Shown piece after piece: positions 6,927-14,657 of a stretch of DNA of 54,256 nucleotides. Source of the DNA: a virus; IMG/VR virus record IMGVR_UViG_3300033141_001736, positions 1-54,256 of that record. One strand, given 5' to 3'. The notes beneath the pieces are model-generated. The model searched no databases. It was not told the origin of the DNA and saw only the letters and a list, made by a program, of their open reading frames with translations. The number at the start of each line of letters is the position of its first letter. The first letter of the stretch is position 1. Position numbers and translations under genes: made by a program.

Positions 6927-7134
6927 GTAAAAGAGCCCTCCTTTCGGCGGCGGATGGCTTCACACCTGCGGATTTCACTTGGATGAAGCGCACCTTCGTA
7001 TGGTTGTATGCCACGATGTCCCAAAGGCCATGAGAACCCGCCGAGCGCACGGTATAGTAACCTTCATTCCGCAAAAGGCGGATGGCCTTGTACTCTTTAG
7101 ATGTGCCCTTGGCTTTTGAGCGGCTACGTTTCAT
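6847..7134 (-). CDS. Hjc-like Holliday junction resolvase / PD-(D/E)XK protein
   Basis: 95 residues from ATG 7134 (AAAGGAG 11 nt upstream). The pattern E14...GYYTVRSAGSHGLWDIVAY (D39)...RFIQVK (Q52-V-K54) matches the small Hjc-type resolvase/nuclease layout, with Q replacing the usual E of the (D/E)XK motif. The Q variant does occur in this superfamily. Likely role is branch resolution or a structure-specific cut during recombination. Overlaps both neighbours. Confidence 0.65.
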   Translation of the reverse strand: MKRSRSKAKGTSKEYKAIRLLRNEGYYTVRSAGSHGLWDIVAYNHTKVRFIQVKSAGVKPSAAERRALLHASVPRNCSKEIWTDIPRKGFDIQIL

Positions 7135-7432
7135 CGAATGAAAATCTCCTTTGAAGGACGCCACCTTCTCCGATGGCGTAAAGCGGCTTGGCTTTTCTGC
7201 CTGTGTATCGGTCGGGCCTTGGCAGCCCTTCGGTCGCCAATCCCGACCTCAGCAAGACATCGACACCGCCGCAGACACTTGATAATCTCATGCCCAATTC
7301 GGTCGCGATTTCGTTGCGCGTTCGGTCGCCGCCGACGGACATGAGATGCGCCCAAATCTTGCGCTCTCGGTTCTGCTTGCGGCCCGATATGATTTCTTCT
7401 CGGTGAGCCTCGTGGGAAGTTTCGCTGACCAT
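7124..7432 (-). CDS. winged-helix/HTH DNA-binding protein
   Basis: 102 residues from ATG 7432. The segment IWAHLMSVGGDRTRNEIATELGMRLSSVCGGVDVLLRSGLA reads as helix-turn-helix plus recognition helix and wing, as in MarR/ArsR-like regulators. The start follows the upstream stop as TGAGATG. It might regulate leftward transcription; no target is evident. Confidence 0.6.
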   Translation of the reverse strand: MVSETSHEAHREEIISGRKQNRERKIWAHLMSVGGDRTRNEIATELGMRLSSVCGGVDVLLRSGLATEGLPRPDRYTGRKAKPLYAIGEGGVLQRRFSFDET

Positions 7433-7433
7433 C

Positions 7434-7913
7434 TCAATCCCACCCTACGGAGCAGCCGCAGTAGAAGATGTCGTATTCCTGCGGTCCTTGCGGCTCGAAG
7501 TTATCGCAGGCTTTGTAGAGCATCTTCTTCTCTTGGTTGTGGTAGTTGCGATGCAGGCCGCAGTTCTTGCAGAAGTTTTCTGCCGTGGGCGACCCTTCGC
7601 CGGTATAGACAAAGAACGGCAGGTCAAGCGATGATGGCCGTTCGCAGCGGCAGATGTGGTCCTCGTGTTTTTGGCATTCATCGAAGATGCAGTCTTTATA
7701 GTGCCGGTCGTGCCGCTTGCCGTAACCGGAGCATCTGGCCTTGCGGCCTTCGAGGTTGACCTCTTTCATCGGGATATAGGCATCGGGCGTCAGTCCTGCA
7801 TGGACTACACAAACCGGGTCGCCATCGCGGTTGACTGCCTGCGCCCTGCATCCGCATTTCATCAAAACGTTGGGGGCACCAGGGCCTTGCAGCATCAGGT
7901 CGGCTTCGTTCAT
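7434..7913 (-). CDS. Cys/His-rich multi-zinc protein
   Basis: 159 residues from ATG 7913 (GAGAGGACACA upstream). The N-terminal CGCRAQAV...PVCVVHAG pattern recurs in small phage proteins. Further clusters are CSGYGKRHDRHYKDC, CQKHEDHICRC, FCKNCGLH and YCGC, suggesting several zinc sites. Possibly a nucleic-acid-binding scaffold. Function unknown. Confidence 0.65.
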   Translation of the reverse strand: MNEADLMLQGPGAPNVLMKCGCRAQAVNRDGDPVCVVHAGLTPDAYIPMKEVNLEGRKARCSGYGKRHDRHYKDCIFDECQKHEDHICRCERPSSLDLPFFVYTGEGSPTAENFCKNCGLHRNYHNQEKKMLYKACDNFEPQGPQEYDIFYCGCSVGWD

Positions 7914-7927
7914 TGTGTCCTCTCATT

Positions 7928-8146
7928 TCAGGTCAATTCTACGCCGTAGCGAGTGATAATCAGTTTCCCGAAATGCACCTCCCCTGCGTATTCTCTGACC
8001 ATCGACGGCGGCGCTTCCTCTTTGATAATCTCCATCGCCTCTTCGAGGTCGCTTGGGGACCAGAGCATCTCCATCTCCTGCGCAGCCGCCTCAACGTCCC
8101 CTCGGCGGGCGGCCCATTGCAATGCATTCCGCGATATACTGTGCAT
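7928..8146 (-). CDS. hypothetical protein
   Basis: 72 residues from ATG 8146 with AAGGAGAAAAGCAG upstream. Helical N-terminus rich in Ala and Glu (NALQWAARRGDVEAAAQEMEML). No known family. A 121-nt gap separates it from the next gene on the right and holds a possible + strand micro-ORF. Confidence 0.6.
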   Translation of the reverse strand: MHSISRNALQWAARRGDVEAAAQEMEMLWSPSDLEEAMEIIKEEAPPSMVREYAGEVHFGKLIITRYGVELT

Positions 8147-8242
8147 CTGCTTTTCTCCTTCCTAAGAGACGAATGCGCCGACCTGCCGCCTAGCCGCGGG
8201 AAAGGAGCCGACGCTGCGCACAAGACGAAAGGAGGTGGCGGC

Positions 8243-8299
8243 ATGTCGCAAACAGGCCAGCGCATTCTTATCTCCGACTTCGAAGCCATTTCCTATTGA
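8243..8299 (+). CDS. possible 18-codon + strand ORF with perfect SD
   Basis: AAAGGAGG at 8228-8235, then ATG 8243 and 18 codons ending in TGA (MSQTGQRILISDFEAISY). It is the only well-initiated + strand frame I found in the leftward arm. It is antisense to the end of 8268-8498. No promoter seen. May be coincidence. Confidence 0.25.
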   Translation: MSQTGQRILISDFEAISY

Positions 8300-8498
8300 C
8301 CCATCCTTCCACTTCGCCATAGCGGATGGGCACAATGCGAAAGGGCCTCAATCCCTCGACCTTCACCCATTGGTAACTGCCGGTCACTTCGCAGATTTCG
8401 CCTGAGCGGGCGACGGCGATTACCTCTGCCGTGATAGGGTCGTCTGTATTGAAAATCTGGACCTCAGCGCCCAATGGGTGATAGAAGTACATCCTCAT
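8268..8498 (-). CDS. hypothetical SH3-like protein
   Basis: 76 residues from ATG 8498, overlapping the upstream stop as ATGA. Alternating beta pattern throughout (EVIAVARSGEICEVTGSYQWVKVEGL...EGWVNRKWL) resembles bacterial SH3-type folds, where GWVN..WL is a frequent ending. Role unknown. Confidence 0.6.
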   Translation of the reverse strand: MRMYFYHPLGAEVQIFNTDDPITAEVIAVARSGEICEVTGSYQWVKVEGLRPFRIVPIRYGEVEGWVNRKWLRSRR

Positions 8499-9268
8499 GG
8501 TTCCAGTAACCTCTCCAGTTCGAGTTCGACTGGCCTCACCTTATACGTCGAAAGGAACATCTCGAACCACTCTTTCATGTGCGACCAGCCGTATTGATAA
8601 ACCTTCTGGAGTAGTTGGATACGCATCGCTTCGCGCGAGTTCGCAATCCGGCCCACGTTATGCGCCATACATTGTGGAGCCATGATTTCATCTGGGCAAG
8701 CTGCGAGGATGGCGCGGGCTTCGGGATTGCCGCGCGCTTTGTCCTTGTGGATGATATGGCCGCCTTGGATGGGGCCATCGCATTTGACCTTGAAGCCTCG
8801 GAGTGCGCATCCGGGCGGGTTTAGCATGATGTATCCGGGCGTGTTCGGTGCAGTCACTTTCTCTCCAAGCAGATTTCTCGCATACGCTCGCAGCCCTCCG
8901 GCGGTGATTTCGTGCCCTTTGGCAAGCCTTTCATCGAGCCATGCGTAGAACTTGTCTTCGGGTATCTTCGCCATCAGTTGCCAGCGGCTTGAATCATTGT
9001 AGGAGATTTGAAGGTCATTAAGGGTCACTTTCCCATCCTGCGATGGTCTGCCGGGCTTGATGTTCTCTTGCAGCCATAGCCCTGCCTTCCTCTCCGCCTT
9101 CAATTGAAAAACCTTGGCCTTCTGGGCTAGTTCTCCCAACTGTTCAGCCGCTGCGATGACCTCAATGGCTTTTGCCTTGGAGCGCAGTTCGAGTATGTCG
9201 AGGATGTCGCTTGCTTCGGCCAAGGCTTGCTCGGCCTTTGATAATCTTACGATAGGGTCCTTGGTCAT
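8495..9268 (-). CDS. coiled N-terminus plus HNH-like domain protein
   Basis: 257 residues from ATG 9268. Residues 1-75 form a long Ala/Glu-rich helix (AEQALAEASDILDILELRSKAKAIEVIAAAEQL), as in phage proteins placed beside ParB genes. The C-terminal half has CALRGFKVKCDGPIQGGHI, then CPDEIMAPQCMAHN, a Cys/His arrangement that looks like an HNH-type zinc nuclease with a GH motif. Three genes downstream in the same run as the ParB-like gene. DNA-processing role inferred. Confidence 0.6.
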   Translation of the reverse strand: MTKDPIVRLSKAEQALAEASDILDILELRSKAKAIEVIAAAEQLGELAQKAKVFQLKAERKAGLWLQENIKPGRPSQDGKVTLNDLQISYNDSSRWQLMAKIPEDKFYAWLDERLAKGHEITAGGLRAYARNLLGEKVTAPNTPGYIMLNPPGCALRGFKVKCDGPIQGGHIIHKDKARGNPEARAILAACPDEIMAPQCMAHNVGRIANSREAMRIQLLQKVYQYGWSHMKEWFEMFLSTYKVRPVELELERLLEP

Positions 9269-9765
9269 CGTCTGTGCCTACTTGTGATGAGCCGTTGGGC
9301 GTCTTCGAGCGCCACACGGACTTCTTCATCGACTATCACGCCGAGGTCCTCCATGGCCCCTGTCAGTTGGCGGACATCGCGGATGCGAACCCTGCCTGCG
9401 AAGCCGTTGCTGATTTCGGGCCAGTTGCCCCCGGCTTCCATAGCCTTGACCAATTCGTGCACGCGGTCCATGAGCGAACTGGTCAGGTTGATGAGCCGAG
9501 TGACGTAGGTTGCGCTATCGGATGGCGAACACAGGAAGAAGCCTTTGCCTATCTCGAAGCCCACCGTATGGCCGATGCGGAACATATGCTGCACGCAAGT
9601 AATCCATGAGTTTTCGTCGATGTCGTACAGATGCCCGAAAGCCTCGACCCAATCGGCTCGCGTGCAATAGGCCCGCGTATGTGCATCGTAGTCGTGCTTG
9701 TAGCCTTCCTTATTCATCCATCGCGCGGTTTCCCGTGCAAGGTTGCTCCAATCCTCAGATTTCAT
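9265..9765 (-). CDS. hypothetical protein
   Basis: 166 residues from ATG 9765 (GGAGG six nt upstream, formed by the last codons of the ParB-like gene). Contains several His, Cys and Trp (AYCTRADWVEAFGHLYDIDENSWITCVQHMFRIGH) and a helical C-terminus. No recognised family. It overlaps the next gene by 4 nt. Confidence 0.65.
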   Translation of the reverse strand: MKSEDWSNLARETARWMNKEGYKHDYDAHTRAYCTRADWVEAFGHLYDIDENSWITCVQHMFRIGHTVGFEIGKGFFLCSPSDSATYVTRLINLTSSLMDRVHELVKAMEAGGNWPEISNGFAGRVRIRDVRQLTGAMEDLGVIVDEEVRVALEDAQRLITSRHRR

Positions 9766-9766
9766 G

Positions 9767-10702
9767 TCACTCCTCCAGCAGTTTGATAATCCGGTCAATC
9801 TTGTCGCGGACGGGCCGGAGCCTATCCGCCACGAACGGCTTGGCCTCCGGCGATAGGAGGTCTTCTTCTATGGCCTTTTGAAAATCATCAAGCCACCAAT
9901 TCATCTGTTTCAGATAGCGGAGGAAGTCCGCCACGGGCTTCTCCCAAATCTTCTGCTTGGGCTTGCGTTCCTCTAGCAAGGGGTCAATGCCGCCTCGCTT
10001 TTGGGCGACCTCTTCAATCCTCTCTGGGTCATGCACGAACTCGGAATACGGAGTTTCGATTAGCCTTTCTTTCAGTTTATCGGTGGGGGCTGCGGCGACG
10101 GCCTTGGCGACCTTCCTGGTCTGGGCGACGCTCAACCCTTCATCTACGGCTTTGCGGGCCACTTTAATATTAAAGTCGTCCCCTGCCGCTGCCGCTTCCT
10201 CGACATGATAGCGGCTGATTTCTCCGCTCTTGGAGGCACCCCGGCGGCCTGCGCCCATGTCCGTGACCTTTTCCACCAAGTCGTCGGGGAGGTCGAGCAG
10301 TTTCAGGGTCGCGTCGATGCGCCGGTCGCTCACGCCAAACCTTTTGGAAATCTTAGCCCATGACCAGCCGAACTCATCAATCAGCGATTTGTAGGCGCGG
10401 GCCTCATCAAGAGGCTCCAGGTCATTGCGAGTGACATTCTCTGCAAGGCCCTGCTCCATAACCTGCTCGTCGGTGAGGTCTTCGACGACGGCTTCGATGG
10501 TTATCCATTTCAATCTGCGGGCCGCTTCCACGCGACGATGACCGTAGACAAGCTCATAGCCTTCTTCTACGGGTCTTACTTTGACGGGCACGGCAAGCCC
10601 TATCCTTAGCATACTTGCCATCAGTTCTTGCAGCGGTTCGCCGTTCATCTCAGAGCGAACCTGAAAGGGACTGGGACGGATGTCCTTGACTTTGATGCGC
10701 AT
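9767..10702 (-). CDS. ParB-like DNA-binding protein
   Basis: 311 residues from ATG 10702 (AAGGAGATAGAT upstream). The N-terminal ParB/Spo0J domain is clear: VKDIRPSPFQVR, the GHRRVEAARRL box, then GLAENVTRNDLEPLDEARAY. A helix-turn-helix follows (WSWAKISKRFGVSDRRIDATLKLLDLP) and a long helical C-terminus. I see no CTPase-specific deviation. It could partition DNA, regulate transcription or organise recombination. A 16-bp palindrome lies inside the gene and again 6 kb away, a possible binding site. Confidence 0.85.
   Translation of the reverse strand: MRIKVKDIRPSPFQVRSEMNGEPLQELMASMLRIGLAVPVKVRPVEEGYELVYGHRRVEAARRLKWITIEAVVEDLTDEQVMEQGLAENVTRNDLEPLDEARAYKSLIDEFGWSWAKISKRFGVSDRRIDATLKLLDLPDDLVEKVTDMGAGRRGASKSGEISRYHVEEAAAAGDDFNIKVARKAVDEGLSVAQTRKVAKAVAAAPTDKLKERLIETPYSEFVHDPERIEEVAQKRGGIDPLLEERKPKQKIWEKPVADFLRYLKQMNWWLDDFQKAIEEDLLSPEAKPFVADRLRPVRDKIDRIIKLLEE
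10161..10176. promoter_or_regulatory. palindrome ACTTTAATATTAAAGT, copy 1 (inside ParB-like gene)
   Basis: Perfect 16-bp palindrome preceded by GCC on the + strand. It codes for Phe-Asn-Ile-Lys within the ParB-like protein. The same palindrome with the same GCC flank recurs at 16219-16234. Candidate protein-binding site, possibly a parS-like element. Confidence 0.45.
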
Positions 10703-10704
10703 AT

Positions 10705-11247
10705 CTATCTCCTTCCGTAACGGCTGCTACGTTTGCGCGCACCCCATTCGCAGCGGCATTCGCTGTAATGGAGGCCGCAGGTCGGACAGTAATCGGTGTG
10801 TTCCTTTCTCCATCTCGGGACCAGAAAAGCCAAAGAGCGCAGGTCCTTTACATACAGATGCGGGCTCTCGTGTTTGATAATCTCGTGCGCCCAACGAACG
10901 AATTTGTCGCCTTGGGCTTCTCCCACTTCGCGCAAGATGACACGAGCGGAAGCATACAGGCTTGATTTGCTTCCCCTGGGGATGCACTCGGGCCAGCATT
11001 CTGCGAATGCCGTAAGCAAAGGTTTCAAAGGCTCCTCGCATCTCCACTGTTTTGATGTCTCGGGTTTGAGTGAAGCGAGCAGCACTTCTTCCTTACTCAA
11101 CGGCTTCCTTTTTGAAAATGTCTCTCTTACTTTGCGTTTCCTAATGGCGGCTTCGGGGAATGCTGCGTCGATGTCCTTGACCTCGCCGCTGCCCAGGCAC
11201 AATTCGCAATCAGGGTCGCCGTCGCACCATGGACAAGGAACTAGCAT
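10705..11247 (-). CDS. zinc-finger protein, possible replication accessory factor
   Basis: 180 residues from ATG 11247. The N-terminus has CPWCDGDPDCELCLGSGEV, a DnaJ-type CxxCxGxG finger. The C-terminus has CPTCGLHYSECRC. The middle (about 75-150) is helical and Trp-rich (FVRWAHEIIKHESPHLYVKDLRSLAFLVPRW), faintly reminiscent of phage DnaT/DnaD-like proteins. It lies just upstream of the ParB-like gene in the same transcript. Confidence 0.55.
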   Translation of the reverse strand: MLVPCPWCDGDPDCELCLGSGEVKDIDAAFPEAAIRKRKVRETFSKRKPLSKEEVLLASLKPETSKQWRCEEPLKPLLTAFAECWPECIPRGSKSSLYASARVILREVGEAQGDKFVRWAHEIIKHESPHLYVKDLRSLAFLVPRWRKEHTDYCPTCGLHYSECRCEWGARKRSSRYGRR

Positions 11248-11250
11248 GGC

Positions 11251-11445
11251 CTAGCTCCAAAACTCGGTATTGATGCGTATGTCGGGCCACCTCTGGTGGA
11301 GTCTTCGCAAGCGTTCCTCATTCTCCAAAAGCCATAAGGTGTACTGGAGGTTTTGATGGCCTGCTCCCCCTCTGAACCTAGCTACTGTCTTCGGCCTTTT
11401 CCCCGGCCTCTCCAGCGTGACGATAAGGGTCGATGACGTGCCCAT
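11251..11445 (-). CDS. hypothetical small basic protein
   Basis: 64 residues from ATG 11445 with AAGGAGAGTTCA upstream. Basic, with a Trp/Leu-rich helix (LQYTLWLLENEERLRRLHQRW). Overlaps the preceding zinc-protein gene by 68 nt in another frame. Function unknown. Confidence 0.5.
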   Translation of the reverse strand: MGTSSTLIVTLERPGKRPKTVARFRGGAGHQNLQYTLWLLENEERLRRLHQRWPDIRINTEFWS

Positions 11446-11584
11446 TGAACTCTCCTTGTGCTATCAGGAGCGTATGTTTTTCGCAGAGCCATTTGCGCCA
11501 ACCGCTTTCTAGAATGACCTCGAACTGTGCCATCCTTGGGCAGCCGGGGTCCTGGCAGTTCAGCACCAGCCTTTTGATAATCAC
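11378..11584 (-). CDS. small zinc-binding protein
   Basis: 68 residues from GTG 11584, overlapping the upstream stop as GTGA. The pattern NCQDPGCPRMAQFEV...WLCEKH suggests a single zinc site, a layout shared with the 3917-4114 product. Unknown function. Confidence 0.6.
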   Translation of the reverse strand: MIIKRLVLNCQDPGCPRMAQFEVILESGWRKWLCEKHTLLIAQGEFNGHVIDPYRHAGEAGEKAEDSS

Positions 11585-11829
11585 CTATCTCTCAGCCTTT
11601 CTTCCCAGTAATCCTGCGATAGCCTTCCGCGTGGAGGCCCGCCGATTGCCAGAGGATGCTTTCGTGGCCGGTAGCACGCATGATGGATATATCGGGTTCC
11701 CCAACGCGTATGGATAGGAACTATGCGGTCGCTTATTTGATAATCTCCACCGCATACACAGCACTTGCCCTCGTACTTTGAGCGAAAACCCCTGGCTCTT
11801 ATCGTCATCCTTCTCTCTGTTTCTCCCAT
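11581..11829 (-). CDS. zinc-ribbon protein, first gene of second leftward transcript
   Basis: 82 residues from ATG 11829, preceded by AAGGAGGAGGACAAAC. CCVCGGDYQISDRIVPI...IHHACY is a classic small zinc-ribbon layout for phage nucleic-acid-binding proteins. It lies about 490 nt downstream of the leftward promoter at 12316-12344. Confidence 0.65.
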   Translation of the reverse strand: MGETERRMTIRARGFRSKYEGKCCVCGGDYQISDRIVPIHTRWGTRYIHHACYRPRKHPLAIGGPPRGRLSQDYWEERLRDR

Positions 11830-11936
11830 GTTTGTCCTCCTCCTTCGCTCTTGGCTTTCCTTGCTCTTTTTTGGTCCTATCCTTTTTGCCCCATCCTTTT
11901 TTTGAGGTTTCCTTCTGGTTCTTGTGGTGTCACAGT

Positions 11937-11955
11937 ACGCCCATCAACTGGGCGT
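11937..11955. promoter_or_regulatory. short inverted repeat, possible operator or leader hairpin
   Basis: ACGCCCA, loop TCAAC, TGGGCGT: perfect 7-bp arms. It lies in the leader about 110 nt before the 11829 start. Not followed by a T run, so not a typical terminator. Confidence 0.35.
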
Positions 11956-12206
11956 GAAAGTGAAGAGAGAGGCTGTCACTTTGTACCTATCGGGGGGGAG
12001 AATTACACACCCGCCTCCCCAGGCCCGTTATCCCGATAGCTTTACGGGCGCGCGATGTAGTCGGTGATGGAAGTTGCGGGTTTCGGCGCTCATCCCTATT
12101 GCCACAAGAGCCTACGTGGGCCAAGCGGAGTTTCGAGCCCTGGGTTTATTGCGTGGCTATGCTGCTCGCCCCTATCCCTGCTGTTATACCCGACCCAAAA
12201 GCACAA

Positions 12207-12230
12207 GACCCGTGGCATGTGCCGCGGGTC
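12207..12230 (-). terminator. GC-rich hairpin, weak leftward terminator
   Basis: Arms GACCCGTGGCA (12207-12217) and TGCCGCGGGTC (12220-12230) pair over 11 positions with one G-T. On the leftward strand it is followed by TTGTGCTTTT. It lies downstream of the leftward promoter, so it could attenuate. Confidence 0.35.
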
Positions 12231-12315
12231 GGCTTCATAACGCTGCTATTGCACTCGGGGTCTCCGGGGGTCGCCATTGTTTCATCTTGACAATAACTGT
12301 CCTATTTATGGCTCA

Positions 12316-12344
12316 ATTATAATATGAGTTACTCCTTTTCACAA
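12316..12344 (-). promoter_or_regulatory. leftward sigma-70-like promoter
   Basis: On the - strand TTGTGA (12344-12339), a 17-nt spacer, then TATAAT (12321-12316). A perfect -10, near-consensus -35 and ideal spacing. It would drive 11829 and all genes to the left edge. Confidence 0.6.
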
Positions 12345-12417
12345 GCGAAACGATATGCTATAATTCAGATGTCCTCTCCTTTCTCTTTGGTGGCTGACCG
12401 GAGCGAAAGGAAGAAGA

Positions 12418-12468
12418 GAGCCTCCCTTGCTGTCCGATAACTCGGGGTTCGCGGGGTTCGGGAGGCTC
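12418..12468. terminator. inverted repeat after the DUF932-like gene
   Basis: GAGCCTCCC (12418-12426) and GGGAGGCTC (12460-12468), perfect 9-bp arms with a 33-nt loop. It starts 11 nt past the stop of the leftward gene at 12479 and could end that transcript. It could also end a short + strand RNA. Confidence 0.45.
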
Positions 12469-12478
12469 CCTTCATTTC

Positions 12479-13549
12479 TCAGTCCGCTATGTAGATGTCT
12501 CCAACTCCTTGCTCAACCAGCCGACCGGCCAGGATTTCAAGGGTTGCCGTCTGGTCGGGCCTATCGAGGTTTCTCGCAGCAAAAGAAGCGTCGTTCACAA
12601 AATCGTACAGGGTGTACTTTTCTCGCTCTGCCGCATGAACATTCACCATCTGCTGCCATGCCTCTTTCGATGAGACGAGCAGCCCATACTTGGAGGCCCA
12701 TGTCTCAACTAGGTCGCCCAGACGCTGCTTCTTCAAGCTGACCGTTTGGGTCTCGATGAACTTCTGCGCCGCCTCTTCGGACAAGCGGAAGGCATTGACA
12801 ATCGCCTCAGAAACCTTCAGGGCCATCTCCGCCTCCGAGTACCACCTGTGGATGACGCGGAAGTGTTCTGAGTTTTTCCATCCGAAGATTACGCCATTGT
12901 CGCAATAGGACCGATAGGTACCGGGGCCGATGCTTACACCCATAGTGCCTATCTCGCTGTTTCCGATATACACCGCGGGGTGCAGCCCCCCGTTTCCTCC
13001 GCCATCGGCAGAGCCGGGGTCGGGCCGATGCCTACCGAAGTCAATCTCATCTATCACGAGGTAGGCGCGCATCTCATCCCCCCATTGGCGGACGAGGACA
13101 TTGGGCTTGATGCCGCTTGTCTCTACTGCGTCGCGGAGAGCGCGAGCGAACTGGTCGTGGTTGTATGGCCGATACTCCGATGACAGGACGGCGCGGGTTG
13201 CCAGGGTATCCCCTTTATCGCGCATCCTAATCATCCATTCGGCATGGGTGTTCCGCAGCTTCCAATCCGCCACCATCTGCCGCAGAGGGTTGGGGCATCT
13301 CTCGTCGTCAAAGAGCCAGTCTCCAGGAACCGCGAGGCGGCCAGCGAATTGCAACTGTGCGTGCCGCGTCATGAGCGTTTCCGTTTTGGGCCCTGCGGCA
13401 TTGAAGAGGGCCTCGGCGTTGCCCTTGATGGGCACATGCAGGGCTGCGGGGGATTGAAAATCTACTTCCTCCAGGCTCGCAACTGCGTCGAAGTTATCCT
13501 TCGCCCACTCTGCTGCCTGCTCTACGAACTGGTCCATTGTGAGTTTCAT
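12479..13549 (-). CDS. DUF932-like phage protein
   Basis: 356 residues from ATG 13549 (AAAGGAGAGGACCA upstream; longer frames overlap the upstream gene). The core matches the DUF932 type: RAVLSSEYRPYNHDQFARAL, GIKPNVLVRQWGDEMRAYLVID, then GGGNGGLHPAVYIGNSEIGTMGVSI and CDNGVIFG. These proteins are widespread in phages and plasmids. Their function is not settled; a role in recombination or anti-defence is often guessed from neighbourhood. Here it lies beside the ERF gene. Confidence 0.75.
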   Translation of the reverse strand: MKLTMDQFVEQAAEWAKDNFDAVASLEEVDFQSPAALHVPIKGNAEALFNAAGPKTETLMTRHAQLQFAGRLAVPGDWLFDDERCPNPLRQMVADWKLRNTHAEWMIRMRDKGDTLATRAVLSSEYRPYNHDQFARALRDAVETSGIKPNVLVRQWGDEMRAYLVIDEIDFGRHRPDPGSADGGGNGGLHPAVYIGNSEIGTMGVSIGPGTYRSYCDNGVIFGWKNSEHFRVIHRWYSEAEMALKVSEAIVNAFRLSEEAAQKFIETQTVSLKKQRLGDLVETWASKYGLLVSSKEAWQQMVNVHAAEREKYTLYDFVNDASFAARNLDRPDQTATLEILAGRLVEQGVGDIYIAD

Positions 13550-13574
13550 TGGTCCTCTCCTTTCTCTGCGCGAG

Positions 13575-13829
13575 TTATGAATTGACAATCTCCTCAAGGG
13601 CCCGGAAAACTGCCCGAGGAATCTTGTACTTTGGCAGGTTGATTTTCAGGCAGCCTTGTCGAACGTAGTAAGCTGCCATAGGCTCAGAGATGCCCATGAC
13701 ACGGGCTATCTCCCAGGCGGGGTAACCTCGGGAGGCCCATTTCAGGGCCTCCTTCTCTTCAGCCTTCAACCTGCTGTAATCGCGAAACGGGTCCTGGAGC
13801 AATTCTTTTATCCTTTGGACTTTGCCCAT
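13575..13829 (-). CDS. helix-turn-helix regulator
   Basis: 84 residues from ATG 13829 (AGGAGG, 7-nt spacer). A single HTH fills the protein: LKAEEKEALKWASRGYPAWEIARVMGISEPMAAYYVRQGCLK, like LuxR C-terminal or sigma region 4 domains. Candidate transcription regulator of the leftward operon. The upstream gene's last codons (GGA GGC) form its SD. Confidence 0.7.
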   Translation of the reverse strand: MGKVQRIKELLQDPFRDYSRLKAEEKEALKWASRGYPAWEIARVMGISEPMAAYYVRQGCLKINLPKYKIPRAVFRALEEIVNS

Positions 13830-13832
13830 ACA

Positions 13833-14648
13833 CTAGCCTCCTAACGCTTCTGCGGCCTTATCGAGAAACTTTCCATACGCCTCGTTCACGCGCTTGGCGT
13901 ACTCCTCGGGCTTTTCGTCCTTGTACTTTTCTCGGCCGGACACCCATGCCATGACATAGGCAACGCCATCGATGGTATCAAGTTCCCCGAATGGCACGGT
14001 CTCAAAGAAAGCCGAGTGATTGAGAATGTTCACGGCGTGGGGCCTCGATTGGACCAGTTGCAGGTCCAGGATAGCATCAAGGACCTCCGGCTCCCATTGA
14101 TTGACCACTCTCTGAGCGGCCTTTCCCGTTTTCTTCTTCGGCTTCTTCTTGGGCGGAGGCTCCATGCCTCGCTCCTCTGCGACCCTGGTCACTACGGCCT
14201 CGAAGTCTTCCGATGATTGATAATCCGGGTCGTCGCCGGTTTCAATCATCAAGGTCTGCCGCCAATTGTACTTGGCCGCGATGGTCATGGCCTTGTTTGC
14301 GGCTTTGTCGCCGTAGTCCGTTCCTTCGCCCAAGGTCTGCGTTTGCAACTTCGTTTGGGAAGGCGTATGCATCCACTCCCAGGTGAAGCGGCAAAGCACC
14401 CTCTGCGCAACCGAACCGCGTTTCGTCTCGTACCTGCTGACCTCAATCTCTTCGATTGCGACGGGATAGCAGATAATCCCGAGGTCAATCATGTGAGGCC
14501 GAACGGCACGGATGAAGGCCGGTTCGCTGGCAAAGGTGTAGGGCAAGTCTCCGCTCTCTTCTTTCTGAACGTAGCCGACCCTTGCCCAAAGGAAGTTCAA
14601 GGCTTCATAGATGTTCTGCGGTTCGGGGACTTCTTTTGTTTCTGGCAT
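13833..14648 (-). CDS. ERF-family single-strand annealing recombinase
   Basis: 271 residues from ATG 14648 (TAGGAGGAAGGA upstream). ERF hallmarks: IYEALNFLWARVGYVQKE near the N-terminus, then LGEGTDYGDKAANKAMTIAAKYNWRQTLMIETGDDPD at about 105-145. A Lys-rich linker (PPPKKKPKKKTGK) leads to a C-terminal helical domain. It anneals complementary single strands and likely partners the RecB/Cas4-like nuclease at 5375-6244 and the Hjc-like protein at 6847-7134. Confidence 0.85.
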   Translation of the reverse strand: MPETKEVPEPQNIYEALNFLWARVGYVQKEESGDLPYTFASEPAFIRAVRPHMIDLGIICYPVAIEEIEVSRYETKRGSVAQRVLCRFTWEWMHTPSQTKLQTQTLGEGTDYGDKAANKAMTIAAKYNWRQTLMIETGDDPDYQSSEDFEAVVTRVAEERGMEPPPKKKPKKKTGKAAQRVVNQWEPEVLDAILDLQLVQSRPHAVNILNHSAFFETVPFGELDTIDGVAYVMAWVSGREKYKDEKPEEYAKRVNEAYGKFLDKAAEALGG

Positions 14649-14657
14649 TCCTTCCTC

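Larger units (their letters stand above)
11830..12478. other. gene-free regulatory region, about 650 nt
   Basis: No convincing coding frame on either strand. It holds a leftward sigma-70-like promoter (12316-12344), a + strand extended -10 (TGCTATAAT at 12356-12364), hairpins at 11937-11955, 12207-12230 and 12418-12468, and an imperfect CCCGT/ACGGG inverted repeat around 12030-12055. It separates the DUF932-like gene from the genes to its left. Confidence 0.6.

Noticed and set aside
12287-12323. Rightward promoter from TTGACA (12287) to TATAAT (12318)
   Set aside because: The spacer is about 25 nt, too long for sigma-70, and the transcript would be antisense to leftward genes.
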